Source: Enterovirga sp.
GTDB lineage: Bacteria; Pseudomonadota; Alphaproteobacteria; Rhizobiales; Beijerinckiaceae
Direction: 5' to 3'
Assembly (NCBI RefSeq): GCF_028290205.1
Contig: NZ_JAQGKF010000009.1
Location: 1 to 64,000 of the forward strand
DNA: 64,000 bases
A program made the position numbers and the translations under genes. The stretch's first letter is position 1, and the number at the start of each line of letters is the position of its first letter. Of this stretch, positions 32,051-41,402 are shown piece by piece. The notes under the pieces were generated by a model. That model ran no database searches. It had not been told where the DNA came from and saw only the letters and a list, made by a program, of their open reading frames with translations.

Positions 32051-33700
32051 TCAGCCCGCTCGGCGGATCACCGGCGCCGGCACCCGGTCCAGAACCACGT
32101 TGATGCAGGCCGGGCGCCCGCTCGCGAGCGCGCGCTCCAGCGCAGGCCCGAGATCCGCGGCCTCCGTGACGTGCTCGCCATGGCCGCCGAGCGCCTCCAC
32201 CACGCGGTCGTAGCGCGTGGGCAGAAGCTCGCAGCCATGTGCCCGGTCGGGCCCGTAGGTGCGGAGCTGGATCTGGTGCTCGGCATTCCAGGTCGCGTCG
32301 TTCCCGACCACCACCACCATGGGCAGCCCGTAGCGGATCGCCGTGTCGAACTCCGTCAGGTGGAAGCCGAAGGCGCCGTCGCCCATGACGGCGATCACCG
32401 GCGCGCCTGTGGCCGCCCGGGCCCCGGCCGCGAAGGGCACGCCGGCGCCGATCGAACCAGCCACGCCGTTGATCACGCGCAGGCCGTCGCGCCGGATCGT
32501 CTGCGGCCACTGGCCGATCTCGCCGCCGTCGCAGCACAGCACCGCGTCGGGCCGGCGCAGCAGCACGGAGGTGAGCGCGCGGCAAAGCTCGGCGGGATGC
32601 ACCCGGCCGGGCGCGCTCGGCCCCTGCGTGGCCCAGCTCTCCGGCCGGAACGACAAGGCGGCCGCGACCTCGTCGCACCAGCCGCCGTCGTCACGGATCT
32701 GCGCGCCCGCCGCCTCGATGATCGCTTCGGCGGACGGCAGGGCGTCGGCCTGCGCGGCCAGAACCAGCCGCTCCCCCTTCTCCCGCCGCACCCGGTCGAT
32801 CAGCCGCGGGTCGGGATCGATCACCGCGAAGCGGCAGCCGGGATCCACGAAGGGAGCCTCGCCGAACCGGATGGTGAAGTCGTGCGGCTTGCCGAGCAGC
32901 ACCACGAGGTCGGCCCGCTTCAGCACCTCCGCGAAGGCCCCAAGGCTCGGGTCGTTGATGCCGCGGGGGCTTTCCATGCCGACGGCCGGCAGGCCGGTGG
33001 ATCGGGTGAGGCGCGACAGCACGTCCCCGGCCGGAGCCTGACACAGGGTCGGCCCGGCCAGGATCAGCGGCCGTGCCGCGGCGTGGAGCAGGGCGAGAAG
33101 CGCCTGGAGGTCGGACCGGGCAAGGCCCCGCGGCTCAGGCGCGAAGGCGGCAGGATCGGGCCACAGCTCGGGCCTATCCGCGACTTCGGCCTCGAGCAGG
33201 TCGACCGGGAGGCTGAGATGCACCGGACCGGGCCTGCCCGACCGCGCGATGCGGACGGCCTTGGCGACCTCGTGGCCGAGCTCCTCGGCCGAGCCGGCCG
33301 TCCAGGACGCCTTGGTGACGGGCGCGGCCATCTCGGCCTGGCGCAGCTCCTGGAAGGCACCGCGACCGAGTTCCGTGAGCGGGGCGTGGCCGGACAGCAG
33401 GAGCACGGGCGATTCCGCTGCCTCCGCGGTCGGCAACGCCGCGACCGCGTTCGTGTGGCCGGCGCCCCCCGTCACCAGCGCCACGCCGCACTCGCCGCGC
33501 AGGCGCGCCCAGGCGTCCGCCATGTGCACCGCCGCGGCCTCGTGGCGCGTGTGGATCAGCCGGAGGCCGGTCCCGAGCGCCGCGTCGAAGACCGGCATGA
33601 TGTGGTTGCCGGACAGGGTGAACACCGTCCGGAGCCCGGCCCGGTCGAGCGCCCGCGCGAGCAGGTCGGCCCCCCTCAGGCGACCCCGAGATTCAGACAT
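32051..33700 (-). CDS. Thiamine pyrophosphate-binding acetolactate synthase-family enzyme
   Basis: LSGNHIMPVFDAALGTGLRLIHTRHEAAAVHMADAWAR; VTGGAGHTNAVAALPTAEAAESPVLLLSG; VIAVMGDGAFGF...NDATW TPP motif. Confidence 0.87.
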   Translation of the reverse strand: MSESRGRLRGADLLARALDRAGLRTVFTLSGNHIMPVFDAALGTGLRLIHTRHEAAAVHMADAWARLRGECGVALVTGGAGHTNAVAALPTAEAAESPVLLLSGHAPLTELGRGAFQELRQAEMAAPVTKASWTAGSAEELGHEVAKAVRIARSGRPGPVHLSLPVDLLEAEVADRPELWPDPAAFAPEPRGLARSDLQALLALLHAAARPLILAGPTLCQAPAGDVLSRLTRSTGLPAVGMESPRGINDPSLGAFAEVLKRADLVVLLGKPHDFTIRFGEAPFVDPGCRFAVIDPDPRLIDRVRREKGERLVLAAQADALPSAEAIIEAAGAQIRDDGGWCDEVAAALSFRPESWATQGPSAPGRVHPAELCRALTSVLLRRPDAVLCCDGGEIGQWPQTIRRDGLRVINGVAGSIGAGVPFAAGARAATGAPVIAVMGDGAFGFHLTEFDTAIRYGLPMVVVVGNDATWNAEHQIQLRTYGPDRAHGCELLPTRYDRVVEALGGHGEHVTEAADLGPALERALASGRPACINVVLDRVPAPVIRRAG

Positions 33701-33710
33701 GCCGGTCTCG

Positions 33711-34688
33711 CTATTCGGGCTGAAGCTTCGCGGCGCGGATCACCGTCGCCCATTTCTCGACCTGCGCCTTGAGGTGGCTCCGCAGGGCGGACGGTGTGAC
33801 GTCGGTCTCTGCCACCGGAACGGCGCCGAGTTCGGCGAGCCGGGCCTTGACGGTGCCGTCGCGCAGCGCGGCCCGCAGTGCCACATTCACGCGGTCGAGC
33901 ACGGGTTTCGGCGTGCCCTTGGGTGCGTACAGCCCGTGCCAGACGCTGGCGTCGAAGCCCGGCAGCCCCGCCTCCGTGCAGGGCCGCACGTCCGGCAGGG
34001 ACGCGACCTGGCTCTTGATGGTGGTGCAATAGCCCCGGATCGTCCCGGCCTTGATCTGATTGCCGGTGTTGGAGACCTGGTCGCACATCACATCGACCTG
34101 CCCGCCCATCAGGTCGGTGATGGCCGGGCCGGTGCCCTTGTAGGCGACCTCGGTCAGCTTGGTGTCGATCGCACTCATGAAGAGGAGCGCGCACAGATGC
34201 GAGCCGGAGCCGCGCCCGGCCTGGGCGAGGTTCACCTTGTCGCGATTGGCTTTGAGGTAGGCCACGAGCTCCGGCAGCGTCTTGGCCGGCAGAGCGTTCT
34301 TGGACACCACAGCCTGCGGCACATCCAGGATCAGGCCGATCGGCTCGAAGTCTTCGACGGGGTCGTAGGGGAGCGACTTGTACAGCGAGGGCGCGGTGGC
34401 GTGGCTGATGTTGTGGAGAAACAGCGTGTAGCCGTCCGGAGTCGCCCGGGCCGCCCGCGCCGCGCCGACCGTCCCGGATGCGCCGCCGAGGTTTTCGACC
34501 ACGACCGGCTGCTTCAGATCGGTGCTCATGGCCTGGCCGAGGATGCGGGTCACGACATCCGTCGGCCCCCCGGCCGCCCAGGGCACCACGATCGTGATCG
34601 GACGGCTCGGATAGTCCTGCGCCGAAGCCAGGGCGGCCCAGCTCATCGCCAGCCCGAAAACGGCGGTGCGTCTCAGCCAACCTCGCAC
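33711..34688 (-). CDS. Bug-family tripartite tricarboxylate transporter substrate-binding protein
   Basis: YPSRPITIVVPWAAGGPTDVVTRILGQAMSTDLKQPVVVENLGGASGTVG. Confidence 0.92.
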   Translation of the reverse strand: MRGWLRRTAVFGLAMSWAALASAQDYPSRPITIVVPWAAGGPTDVVTRILGQAMSTDLKQPVVVENLGGASGTVGAARAARATPDGYTLFLHNISHATAPSLYKSLPYDPVEDFEPIGLILDVPQAVVSKNALPAKTLPELVAYLKANRDKVNLAQAGRGSGSHLCALLFMSAIDTKLTEVAYKGTGPAITDLMGGQVDVMCDQVSNTGNQIKAGTIRGYCTTIKSQVASLPDVRPCTEAGLPGFDASVWHGLYAPKGTPKPVLDRVNVALRAALRDGTVKARLAELGAVPVAETDVTPSALRSHLKAQVEKWATVIRAAKLQPE

Positions 34689-34759
34689 GGTCGTGTCCTC
34701 CCCGGTCCTCTTTGGAACCGAACTAAGCCGAAGCCGGACTTGAACGAAAGCGAAATATG

Positions 34760-34777
34760 CTCAATCTCGACTTGAGA
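34760..34777. promoter_or_regulatory. Candidate LysR-type operator
   Basis: CTCAA-TCTCGAC-TTGAG dyad and TCTCGACTTGAGA in the divergent LysR/Bug intergenic region. Confidence 0.35.
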
Positions 34778-34796
34778 CATTCCGGAGTTCCTCTCG

Positions 34797-35735
34797 GTGT
34801 CCATCCGCGATTTGCGCACCTTTCTGGCCATCGCCGAAGGCGGCTCCTTCGCGGTGGCGGCCCGTGCCGTCCGCCGCACGCAATCGGCCGTGACCGTGCA
34901 GATGCGGGCGCTCGAGGAAGAGGTCGGCGCCACCCTGTTCGACCGCAGCCGGCGCCCTCCCCTGCTGAACGAGGCCGGCCGCGCGCTCGTGCCCCGGGCT
35001 CGGGAGGCGGTAGAAGCCTATGACCGGCTGTTCCAGCCGGCCGGCGAGCGCCTCGTCGAGGGCCACTTGCGGCTCGGCGCGGTGCCGAGCGTGGTCACGG
35101 GCGTGCTGCCGCGCGCTCTGGTGGCGCTGCGGGAGCGTTATCCTGGTCTCCACGTGGAGCTCGCGATGGGCCCGTCGAAGGAGCTGGTCGAGCGCCTGGA
35201 GCGCGGCCTCCTGGACGCCGCCATCGTCAGCGACCTTCTGGAAGGCGGCGCCGGCCTGACCTGGTCCCCCTTCGCCCGCGAGCCGCTCGTGCTGATCGCG
35301 CCGGCCGACGCCCCGGCCCGCAAGCCCGAGGAGCTGATCGCGAGCTATCCCTTTATCCGCTACACGCGTCAGGCCTGGGTCGGGCAGACCATCGATCGTT
35401 TGCTGAAGCGACGCCGCCTGAAGCCGCGGGAAAGCATGACGCTCGACACGCTCGAAGCCGTGACGACCATGGTGCGGCACGGGCTCGGCGTCTCGATCGT
35501 GCCGCTGCGCTCCAGTGGCGACGCGCCAGGGCCCGCCATCCGGGCCGTGCACTTCCCCGGTGCGCCGACCTGGCGCACGCTGGGCCTCGTGCACCAGCCC
35601 AGCCATCCCAAGGCCACGCTGGCAGAGGTGCTGCTCACCGCGCTCAAGGCGGCGGAGGACCCGGCCAAGCCGGTCGCCCCCCCTGGGCGCCAGCCGCGCA
35701 GCCCGAAACGCGCCCGGCCGGTGCCAGCAACCTGA
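34797..35735 (+). CDS. LysR-family transcriptional regulator
   Basis: MSIRDLRTFLAIAEGGSFAVAARAVRRTQSAVTVQMRALEEEVGATLFDRS; GTG start. Confidence 0.93.
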   Translation: MSIRDLRTFLAIAEGGSFAVAARAVRRTQSAVTVQMRALEEEVGATLFDRSRRPPLLNEAGRALVPRAREAVEAYDRLFQPAGERLVEGHLRLGAVPSVVTGVLPRALVALRERYPGLHVELAMGPSKELVERLERGLLDAAIVSDLLEGGAGLTWSPFAREPLVLIAPADAPARKPEELIASYPFIRYTRQAWVGQTIDRLLKRRRLKPRESMTLDTLEAVTTMVRHGLGVSIVPLRSSGDAPGPAIRAVHFPGAPTWRTLGLVHQPSHPKATLAEVLLTALKAAEDPAKPVAPPGRQPRSPKRARPVPAT

Positions 35736-35747
35736 AAGAAATCGAAT

Positions 35748-35766
35748 TCTCGATTGAGAGATATTC
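35748..35766. promoter_or_regulatory. Candidate LysR-type operator upstream of SDH operon
   Basis: TCTCGATTGAGAGATATTC in the AT-rich gap before the SDH operon; resembles the 34765-34777 site. Confidence 0.3.
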
Positions 35767-35803
35767 GTTTTTTCATAAGAAGAGCGGGTGCTATGGACGC
35801 GCC

Positions 35804-36538
35804 ATGACCCCTTCCGGCAAACCCGATCTCTCGGTCTCGATCTGGCGCGGCGGCGCGGACGGCGCCTACCGGACCTACTCGGTCCCGAGCCGCGACAGCC
35901 AGACGGTGCTCGACGTCGTCACCTACGTGCAGCGCCACCTCGACCCGACCCTGTCCTACCGCTTCGCCTGCCGGGTTGGCATGTGCGGCTCCTGCGCCAT
36001 GACCGTGAACGGCCGTCCGCGCTGGACCTGCCGGACGCATGTGAGCCGGGTCGCCAAGGGCGACAAGCTGACGGTCGGGCCGCTCGAGAACCTGCCGGTC
36101 GTGAAGGACCTCGCCACCGACATGCGGCCGTTCTTCGAGAAGTGGCAGGACGCAAAGGGCGTCTTCGAGCCGTCCAAGACCCGCGACGACGCGATCGAGC
36201 CGATCCGGCCGGACACACGCCAGCGCCAGCTCGCCGATGCCGGGGTCGAATGCATCAATTGCGGCGTCTGCTATGCGGCCTGCGACACGGTGAAGTGGAA
36301 CACCGACTATCTCGGCCCGGCGGCCCTGAACCGGGCCTGGACGCTGGCCAACGACGTCCGCGACGCCGGCCAGACGGAGCGGCTCCAGGCCGTGGCCTCG
36401 GGGGGCGGTTGCCATGCCTGCCATTCGCACCAATCCTGCCAGGAGCATTGCCCGCAGACGCTGAACCCGACCGCCTCCATCGCGGGTCTCAAGCGGCTGA
36501 CCGCGCTCGCCTACCTGCGCGGCGAGATCGAGGCATGA
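35804..36538 (+). CDS. Succinate dehydrogenase/fumarate reductase iron-sulfur subunit
   Basis: YRFACRVGMCGSCAMTVNGRPRWTCRTHV; CINCGVCYAAC; CHACHSHQSCQEHCPQTLNP. Confidence 0.93.
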   Translation: MTPSGKPDLSVSIWRGGADGAYRTYSVPSRDSQTVLDVVTYVQRHLDPTLSYRFACRVGMCGSCAMTVNGRPRWTCRTHVSRVAKGDKLTVGPLENLPVVKDLATDMRPFFEKWQDAKGVFEPSKTRDDAIEPIRPDTRQRQLADAGVECINCGVCYAACDTVKWNTDYLGPAALNRAWTLANDVRDAGQTERLQAVASGGGCHACHSHQSCQEHCPQTLNPTASIAGLKRLTALAYLRGEIEA

Positions 36539-36867
36539 ACGTCCGGCTCTATGTCTGGCAGCGCGGCACCGCGGCCCTGATGGCGCCGCTGGTGCTGGTC
36601 CATCTGGCGGTGATCTTCTACGCCACCCGGCAGGGCCTCACGGCCGCCGACATCCTCGGCCGCACGCGCGGCAGCATCACCTGGGGCCTGTTCTACGGCG
36701 TGTTCGTGCTGGCCGCCGCCATCCACGCCTCGATCGGGCTGCGCAACATCCTGGTGGAATGGGTGCCGGGGCTCCGCAGCCGGGCCGCAGCCCTGATCTC
36801 GACCGCCTTCGGGGCCGTGCTGGTCGCGCTCGGCGCCCGGGCCGTCGCCGCCGTGGTGCTCGGATGA
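36535..36867 (+). CDS. Succinate dehydrogenase/fumarate reductase membrane anchor subunit
   Basis: About 110 aa, three TM segments, LVLVHLAVIFY and AAIHASIGLRNILVEW; start overlaps upstream stop. Confidence 0.75.
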   Translation: MNVRLYVWQRGTAALMAPLVLVHLAVIFYATRQGLTAADILGRTRGSITWGLFYGVFVLAAAIHASIGLRNILVEWVPGLRSRAAALISTAFGAVLVALGARAVAAVVLG

Positions 36868-37214
36868 GCGTCGGCGCCCTCTCCCGCCGGCGCAATGCGC
36901 TCTGGTACGCGGCCCTGGTGCATCGCCTGTCCGGGCTCGGCCTCGCGGTGTTTCTGCCGCTGCATTTCCTGACGCTCGCCCTTGCGGTCGAGGATGGCGC
37001 CCGGCTCGACGGCTTTTTCCGCTTCGCCGACATGCCGGCCGTGAAGCTCGGCGAGACCGGGCTCGTGTTCCTGCTGGCTGTCCATTTCCTGGGCGGGCTC
37101 CGGATCCTCTTCGTCGAGAACTTCACCTGGCGCGGCAATCAGGCGAAGCTCGCCAGCGCGGCCGGCGGCCTCGCCATGCTCCTGGCCTTCGTGTTCCTGA
37201 TCAGGGTGCTGTGA
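36864..37214 (+). CDS. Succinate dehydrogenase/fumarate reductase cytochrome b-type anchor subunit
   Basis: WYAALVHRLSGLGLAVFLPLHFLTLAL; FLLAVHFLGGLRILFVENF; start overlaps upstream stop. Confidence 0.75.
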   Translation: MSVGALSRRRNALWYAALVHRLSGLGLAVFLPLHFLTLALAVEDGARLDGFFRFADMPAVKLGETGLVFLLAVHFLGGLRILFVENFTWRGNQAKLASAAGGLAMLLAFVFLIRVL

Positions 37215-38947
37215 TGCTGGAGCGCCTGCAGACCGACATCCTGATCCTCGGCTCCGGCGGCGCCGGGCTCTTTGCCGCGCTCCATGCCCACGCGGCCGCG
37301 CCCGATCTGTCCATCACGCTCGCCACCAAGGGCCTGCTCGGCAAGTGCGGCTGCACCCGCATGGTCCAGGGCGGCTACAACGTGGCGCTGAATCCCGGGG
37401 ATTCGATCGAGCGCCATTTCATGGACACGATCGAGGGCGGCAAATGGCTGCCCGACCAGGACCTCGCCTGGACGTTGGTGACCCAGGCCGTGGTGCGGGT
37501 GCGGGAACTCGAAAACGAGGTCGGCTGCTTTTTCGACCGCAATCCGGACGGGACGCTGCACGGCAAGGCCTTCGCCGGCCAGACCTTCGACCGCACGGTG
37601 CACAAGGGCGACCTCACCGGCATCGAGATCATCAATCGGCTGATGGAGCAGGTCTGGAAACGGCCGGGCGTGGCCAAGCTCGAGGAGCACCGCGCGCTGG
37701 CCCTGATCCCGGCCCGGGACGGCGCCTCGGTCTCCGGCGTGCTGATGATCGACGTCCGGACCGGCGGGCTTCGCTTTGTCGAAGCCAAGGCGGTGCTGAT
37801 GGCGACCGGCGGCGGGCCGACCATGTACCGCTACCATACGCCGTCCGGCGATAAGAGCATGGACGGGCTCAGCATGGCGCTCCGCGCCGGGCTGAAGCTG
37901 CGCGACATGGAGATGGTCCAGTTCCACCCGACCGGGCTCCTGGCCGGTCCGGACACCCGCATGACCGGGACGGTGCTGGAGGAAGGGCTGCGGGGCGCCG
38001 GCGGCTACCTGCTGGACGGCGGCATGCGGCGCTTCATGGCCGATTACGACCCGAAGCTGGAACGGGCGACGCGCGACGTGGTCTCGCGCTCGATCTATGC
38101 CGAGATGAAGGCCGGCCGCACCACCCCGAACGGTGGCGTCTACATCCAGATGAGCCATCTCGGGCCCAAGGACGTAGCCAAGAAGTTCAAGGGCATGGTC
38201 GACCGCTGCCGGGATTGCGGCTTCGACCTCGCCGGCGGGCTCGTCGAGGTGGTGCCGACCGCGCATTACTTCATGGGCGGCGTGCAGTGCCGGCCCGACA
38301 CCTCGACCGAGTGGCCGGGCCTGTTCGTGGCGGGCGAGGATGCGAGCGGCATGCACGGCGCCAACCGCCTCGGCGGCAACGGCGTGGCCAATTCCACCGT
38401 GTTCGGCGGCATCGCCGGTGACGTGATGCCGGGCTGGATCGCCGCCCATCCGGGCCGGCGCGCGCCCGACGAGGACGTGCTGGCGGCCGAGATCGCCCGG
38501 GCCCAGCATCCCTTCGGCAAGACACCCGGCAACGTCCACGTCCTGCGCGAGCGGCTGATGGACCTGATGTGGGACGAGGTCGGCGTGGTGCGGGATGCGG
38601 CAGGGATCGCGCGCGGCCTCGCCGGGCTCGATGCGCTGGAGGCCGAGCTGCTGGAGACGGGGGTCGCGGACGGCGACCGCGCCTTCAATCTCACCTGGCA
38701 CGACTGGCTGAACCTGCGCTCGCTCGTGGAGACGAGCCGGGTCATCGCCCTCGCGGCCGGCCGGCGGGAGAATTCGCGCGGCGCCCATTTCCGCTCCGAC
38801 TTCCCGGAGCCCGGCGATCTCGACACCTCCACCTACACGGTGGTCCGGCAAGGTGCGGCGGGGCTCGCCATCACCGAGGAGCCGGTCCAGTTCACCATTG
38901 TGCGTCCGGGGCAGTCGCTTCTGGACGTGAAGGAGGCCGCAGAATGA
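37214..38947 (+). CDS. Succinate dehydrogenase/fumarate reductase flavoprotein subunit
   Basis: TDILILGSGGAGLFAALHA; MVQFHPTGLL; PTAHYFMGGVQ; GMHGANRLGGNG; RENSRGAHFRSDFPEP. Confidence 0.93.
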   Translation: MLERLQTDILILGSGGAGLFAALHAHAAAPDLSITLATKGLLGKCGCTRMVQGGYNVALNPGDSIERHFMDTIEGGKWLPDQDLAWTLVTQAVVRVRELENEVGCFFDRNPDGTLHGKAFAGQTFDRTVHKGDLTGIEIINRLMEQVWKRPGVAKLEEHRALALIPARDGASVSGVLMIDVRTGGLRFVEAKAVLMATGGGPTMYRYHTPSGDKSMDGLSMALRAGLKLRDMEMVQFHPTGLLAGPDTRMTGTVLEEGLRGAGGYLLDGGMRRFMADYDPKLERATRDVVSRSIYAEMKAGRTTPNGGVYIQMSHLGPKDVAKKFKGMVDRCRDCGFDLAGGLVEVVPTAHYFMGGVQCRPDTSTEWPGLFVAGEDASGMHGANRLGGNGVANSTVFGGIAGDVMPGWIAAHPGRRAPDEDVLAAEIARAQHPFGKTPGNVHVLRERLMDLMWDEVGVVRDAAGIARGLAGLDALEAELLETGVADGDRAFNLTWHDWLNLRSLVETSRVIALAAGRRENSRGAHFRSDFPEPGDLDTSTYTVVRQGAAGLAITEEPVQFTIVRPGQSLLDVKEAAE

Positions 38948-39906
38948 TCCCCCTCGCCTCCCTCCAGAGCACGGCCGAAGCCCTGATGGCCAAGGCGGCC
39001 ATCGAGATTCCGGACGATTACCTGGCCGGCCTGCGCCGCTGCGCCGACACCGAGAAGGGGGACCTGTCCGCCTTCGTGATCCAGGCGATGCTCGAGAACT
39101 ACGAGGCCGCCAAGGAGGACCGTCGCGCCATGTGCGGCGATACCGGCGTGCCGCGCTGGTATGTGAAATACGGCAACGAGGCCCGGGTCGAGGGAGGACC
39201 GGTCGGGCTCGAGGCGGCGCTTCGGCGCGCCACGGCCAGGGCGACCACGGGGGTGCCGCTGCGGCCGAACCGGGTGCACCCGCTCTGGCGCACCGACCAC
39301 AACAACAATGTCGGCATCAACGCGCCGGAGATCGAATACGCCTTCCATCCGGAGGGCGACTGGGTCGACCTGACCACCGTGCACAAGGGCGGGCTGTTCG
39401 GCTCCGATTACCGCATGCTGTTCCCGGGCGACGGCCTGGAAGGCATCCGGCGCTTCTTCCTCGACACGCTGATCGGCTTTGGCAAGCGCGGCCTCGCCTG
39501 CCAGCCGGCCATCGTCGGCATCGGGCTCGGCGGCTCCAAGGACGCCTGCATGGTGCTGGGCAAGCAGGCCTCCTGCCTGCGCACGGTCGGAAGCCGCAAT
39601 CCGGACCCGAAAATCGCCGCCATGGAGGAGGAGTTCCGCGAACTCGGCAATTCCATCGGCATGGGCGCCATGGGCTTCATGGGCTCGTCCATGGTGGTCG
39701 ATTGCCACATCGAGGTCGGCTACTGCCACACGGGCGGCATGCCGATGAGCGTGCACATGTTCTGCCTGTCCTCGCGCCGCGCCACCGCCCGCATCTTCCC
39801 GGACGGCCGGGCGGAGTTTCGGACCGACCCGGATTGGTTCACCGCGTATTCGCGCCGGGACACGGTGGAGTGGGGCGAGACGCCGCTGCTGGCGGCGGCG
39901 CAGTGA
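38944..39906 (+). CDS. Class I fumarate hydratase / tartrate dehydratase-type alpha subunit
   Basis: AMCGDTGVPRWYVKYG; RTDHNNNVGINAPEIEYAF; GIGLGGSKDACMVLGKQA; CHTGGMPMSVHMFC. Confidence 0.88.
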   Translation: MIPLASLQSTAEALMAKAAIEIPDDYLAGLRRCADTEKGDLSAFVIQAMLENYEAAKEDRRAMCGDTGVPRWYVKYGNEARVEGGPVGLEAALRRATARATTGVPLRPNRVHPLWRTDHNNNVGINAPEIEYAFHPEGDWVDLTTVHKGGLFGSDYRMLFPGDGLEGIRRFFLDTLIGFGKRGLACQPAIVGIGLGGSKDACMVLGKQASCLRTVGSRNPDPKIAAMEEEFRELGNSIGMGAMGFMGSSMVVDCHIEVGYCHTGGMPMSVHMFCLSSRRATARIFPDGRAEFRTDPDWFTAYSRRDTVEWGETPLLAAAQ

Positions 39907-40577
39907 TGGCCGGCCCGCTGAAAACCGTCGAGCTGAACCTGCCGGCCTCCCGCGAGGCGCTGGCCGAGCTCGAGATCGGCACCGTCGTCTATTTGAACGG
40001 CCGGCTCTTCACGGCCCGGGAGGGCGTGTACAAGCGCGCCATCGAGGACGGGGCCGGCATGCCGGCCGCCAATGTCGATCTCGGCACGGCCAACTTCCAC
40101 TGCTCGCCCGCCGCCGTGATCGAGCCGGACGGCCGCTTCAATGTCGGGGCGGTGACGGCCACCGCCTCGTTCCGCTTCGCCAAGTGGCTGGACGGCTGGT
40201 TCAAGCTGTCGGGCTGCAACATCATCATCGGCAAGGGCGGCATGACGTCGGAGATCTACCGCGACGTCTTCGTGCCCCATGGCGCCATCTACCTGACCAC
40301 GGTCGGCTACGGCACGGGCGCGCTCCTCGGGCGCGGCATCAAGGACGTGCCGGGCGTGTACTGGAAGGACGAGCTCGGCCTCGCGCAGGCCGTGTGGGTG
40401 CTGGACGTGGAGCGGTTCGGCCCGTTCATCGTGGAAAGCGACCTCGCCGGCAATTCGCTGTTCGAGCGCGAGAACGCCAAGATCGCGCCCGGTCTGGCCC
40501 GGCTCTACGAGGGCACCCGGCCGGCCACGCTGCGCCGCTACGGCGAAACCGACGACAAGACCGACGAGGTCATCTGA
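39906..40577 (+). CDS. Class I fumarate hydratase / tartrate dehydratase-type beta subunit
   Basis: GTVVYLNGRLFTAREGVYKRAIEDG; KLSGCNIIIGKGGMTSE; VPGVYWKDELGLAQAVWVLDVERFGPFIV. Confidence 0.88.
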   Translation: MAGPLKTVELNLPASREALAELEIGTVVYLNGRLFTAREGVYKRAIEDGAGMPAANVDLGTANFHCSPAAVIEPDGRFNVGAVTATASFRFAKWLDGWFKLSGCNIIIGKGGMTSEIYRDVFVPHGAIYLTTVGYGTGALLGRGIKDVPGVYWKDELGLAQAVWVLDVERFGPFIVESDLAGNSLFERENAKIAPGLARLYEGTRPATLRRYGETDDKTDEVI

Positions 40578-40610
40578 GCGTGGCTCGCCCGAGCCCCGTC
40601 GCCCCGTGAT

Positions 40611-41384
40611 GTGCTTCCGCTTTCCTCCGCTGGCCGAGGCCGAGCCGTGCTGATCGCTGGCCTGTCGCTGAAGCTGCTGCTGGTGCTCTGGGCGGGCGCC
40701 TTCGTGGGGGCGCTCGCGGCCGGAGGAGCCGGCTTCGCCTTCGCCCTCTCGGCCTCGGCGATCTGGCTCCATGCGCTGGATCCCGTGCGGACCACGATGC
40801 TGGTCGTGACCTGCGGCACCATCCTGCATTTCGTCCTCGTCTGGCCGCTCAGGCGGTCCATCGACGGCCCGCGGCTCGCCCCCTTCGCGCTGGGCGGGCT
40901 CCTGGGTATTCCGATCGGCGTCTGGGTGCTGACCGTCGCGAACGTGGACGGGGTGAAGTTCGCGCTCGGGATCTTCCTGGTCGCCTATGGCGGCTACGCG
41001 CTGATCGCGCCGCGCCTTCCCGTGATCTCGGCCGGGGGGCGGGGCGCCGACACGGCGATCGGCTTCGTCGGGGGCGTGCTGGGCGGGATCGGCGGCTTCT
41101 CCGGCGTGGTTCCGACCATCTGGACCCAGCTCCGCGGCTGGACCAAGGAGCGGGCGCGGGGGGTCTACCAGCCCTTCATCCTGCTGGCGCACGCCGCCAC
41201 CGTGCTCGTGCTCGGCACGGTGAGCCTGGACCTCAGCGGGGCCGTGATGGTCGCTGCCGTGCTGCCCGCCCTCGCGGCCGGCACCTGGGTCGGCTGGGGC
41301 ATCTACGGGCGGCTGAACGAGCAGAACTTCCGCCGCCTGCTGGCCTTCATGCTGCTCGCCTCGGGCCTGACGCTCGCGCTCTGA
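40611..41384 (+). CDS. Sulfite exporter TauE/SafE family membrane protein
   Basis: Multiple TM segments; GFVGGVLGGIGGFSGVVPTIWTQLRGW; GIYGRLNEQNFRRLLAFMLLASGL. Confidence 0.85.
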   Translation: MLPLSSAGRGRAVLIAGLSLKLLLVLWAGAFVGALAAGGAGFAFALSASAIWLHALDPVRTTMLVVTCGTILHFVLVWPLRRSIDGPRLAPFALGGLLGIPIGVWVLTVANVDGVKFALGIFLVAYGGYALIAPRLPVISAGGRGADTAIGFVGGVLGGIGGFSGVVPTIWTQLRGWTKERARGVYQPFILLAHAATVLVLGTVSLDLSGAVMVAAVLPALAAGTWVGWGIYGRLNEQNFRRLLAFMLLASGLTLAL

Positions 41385-41402
41385 GCTCGCCCGAGCGGCC
41401 GG

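Noticed and set aside
37139-38851. 570-aa minus-strand ORF opposite the SDH flavoprotein
   Set aside because: Antisense of a clearly recognised gene; no independent signature or plausible start region.
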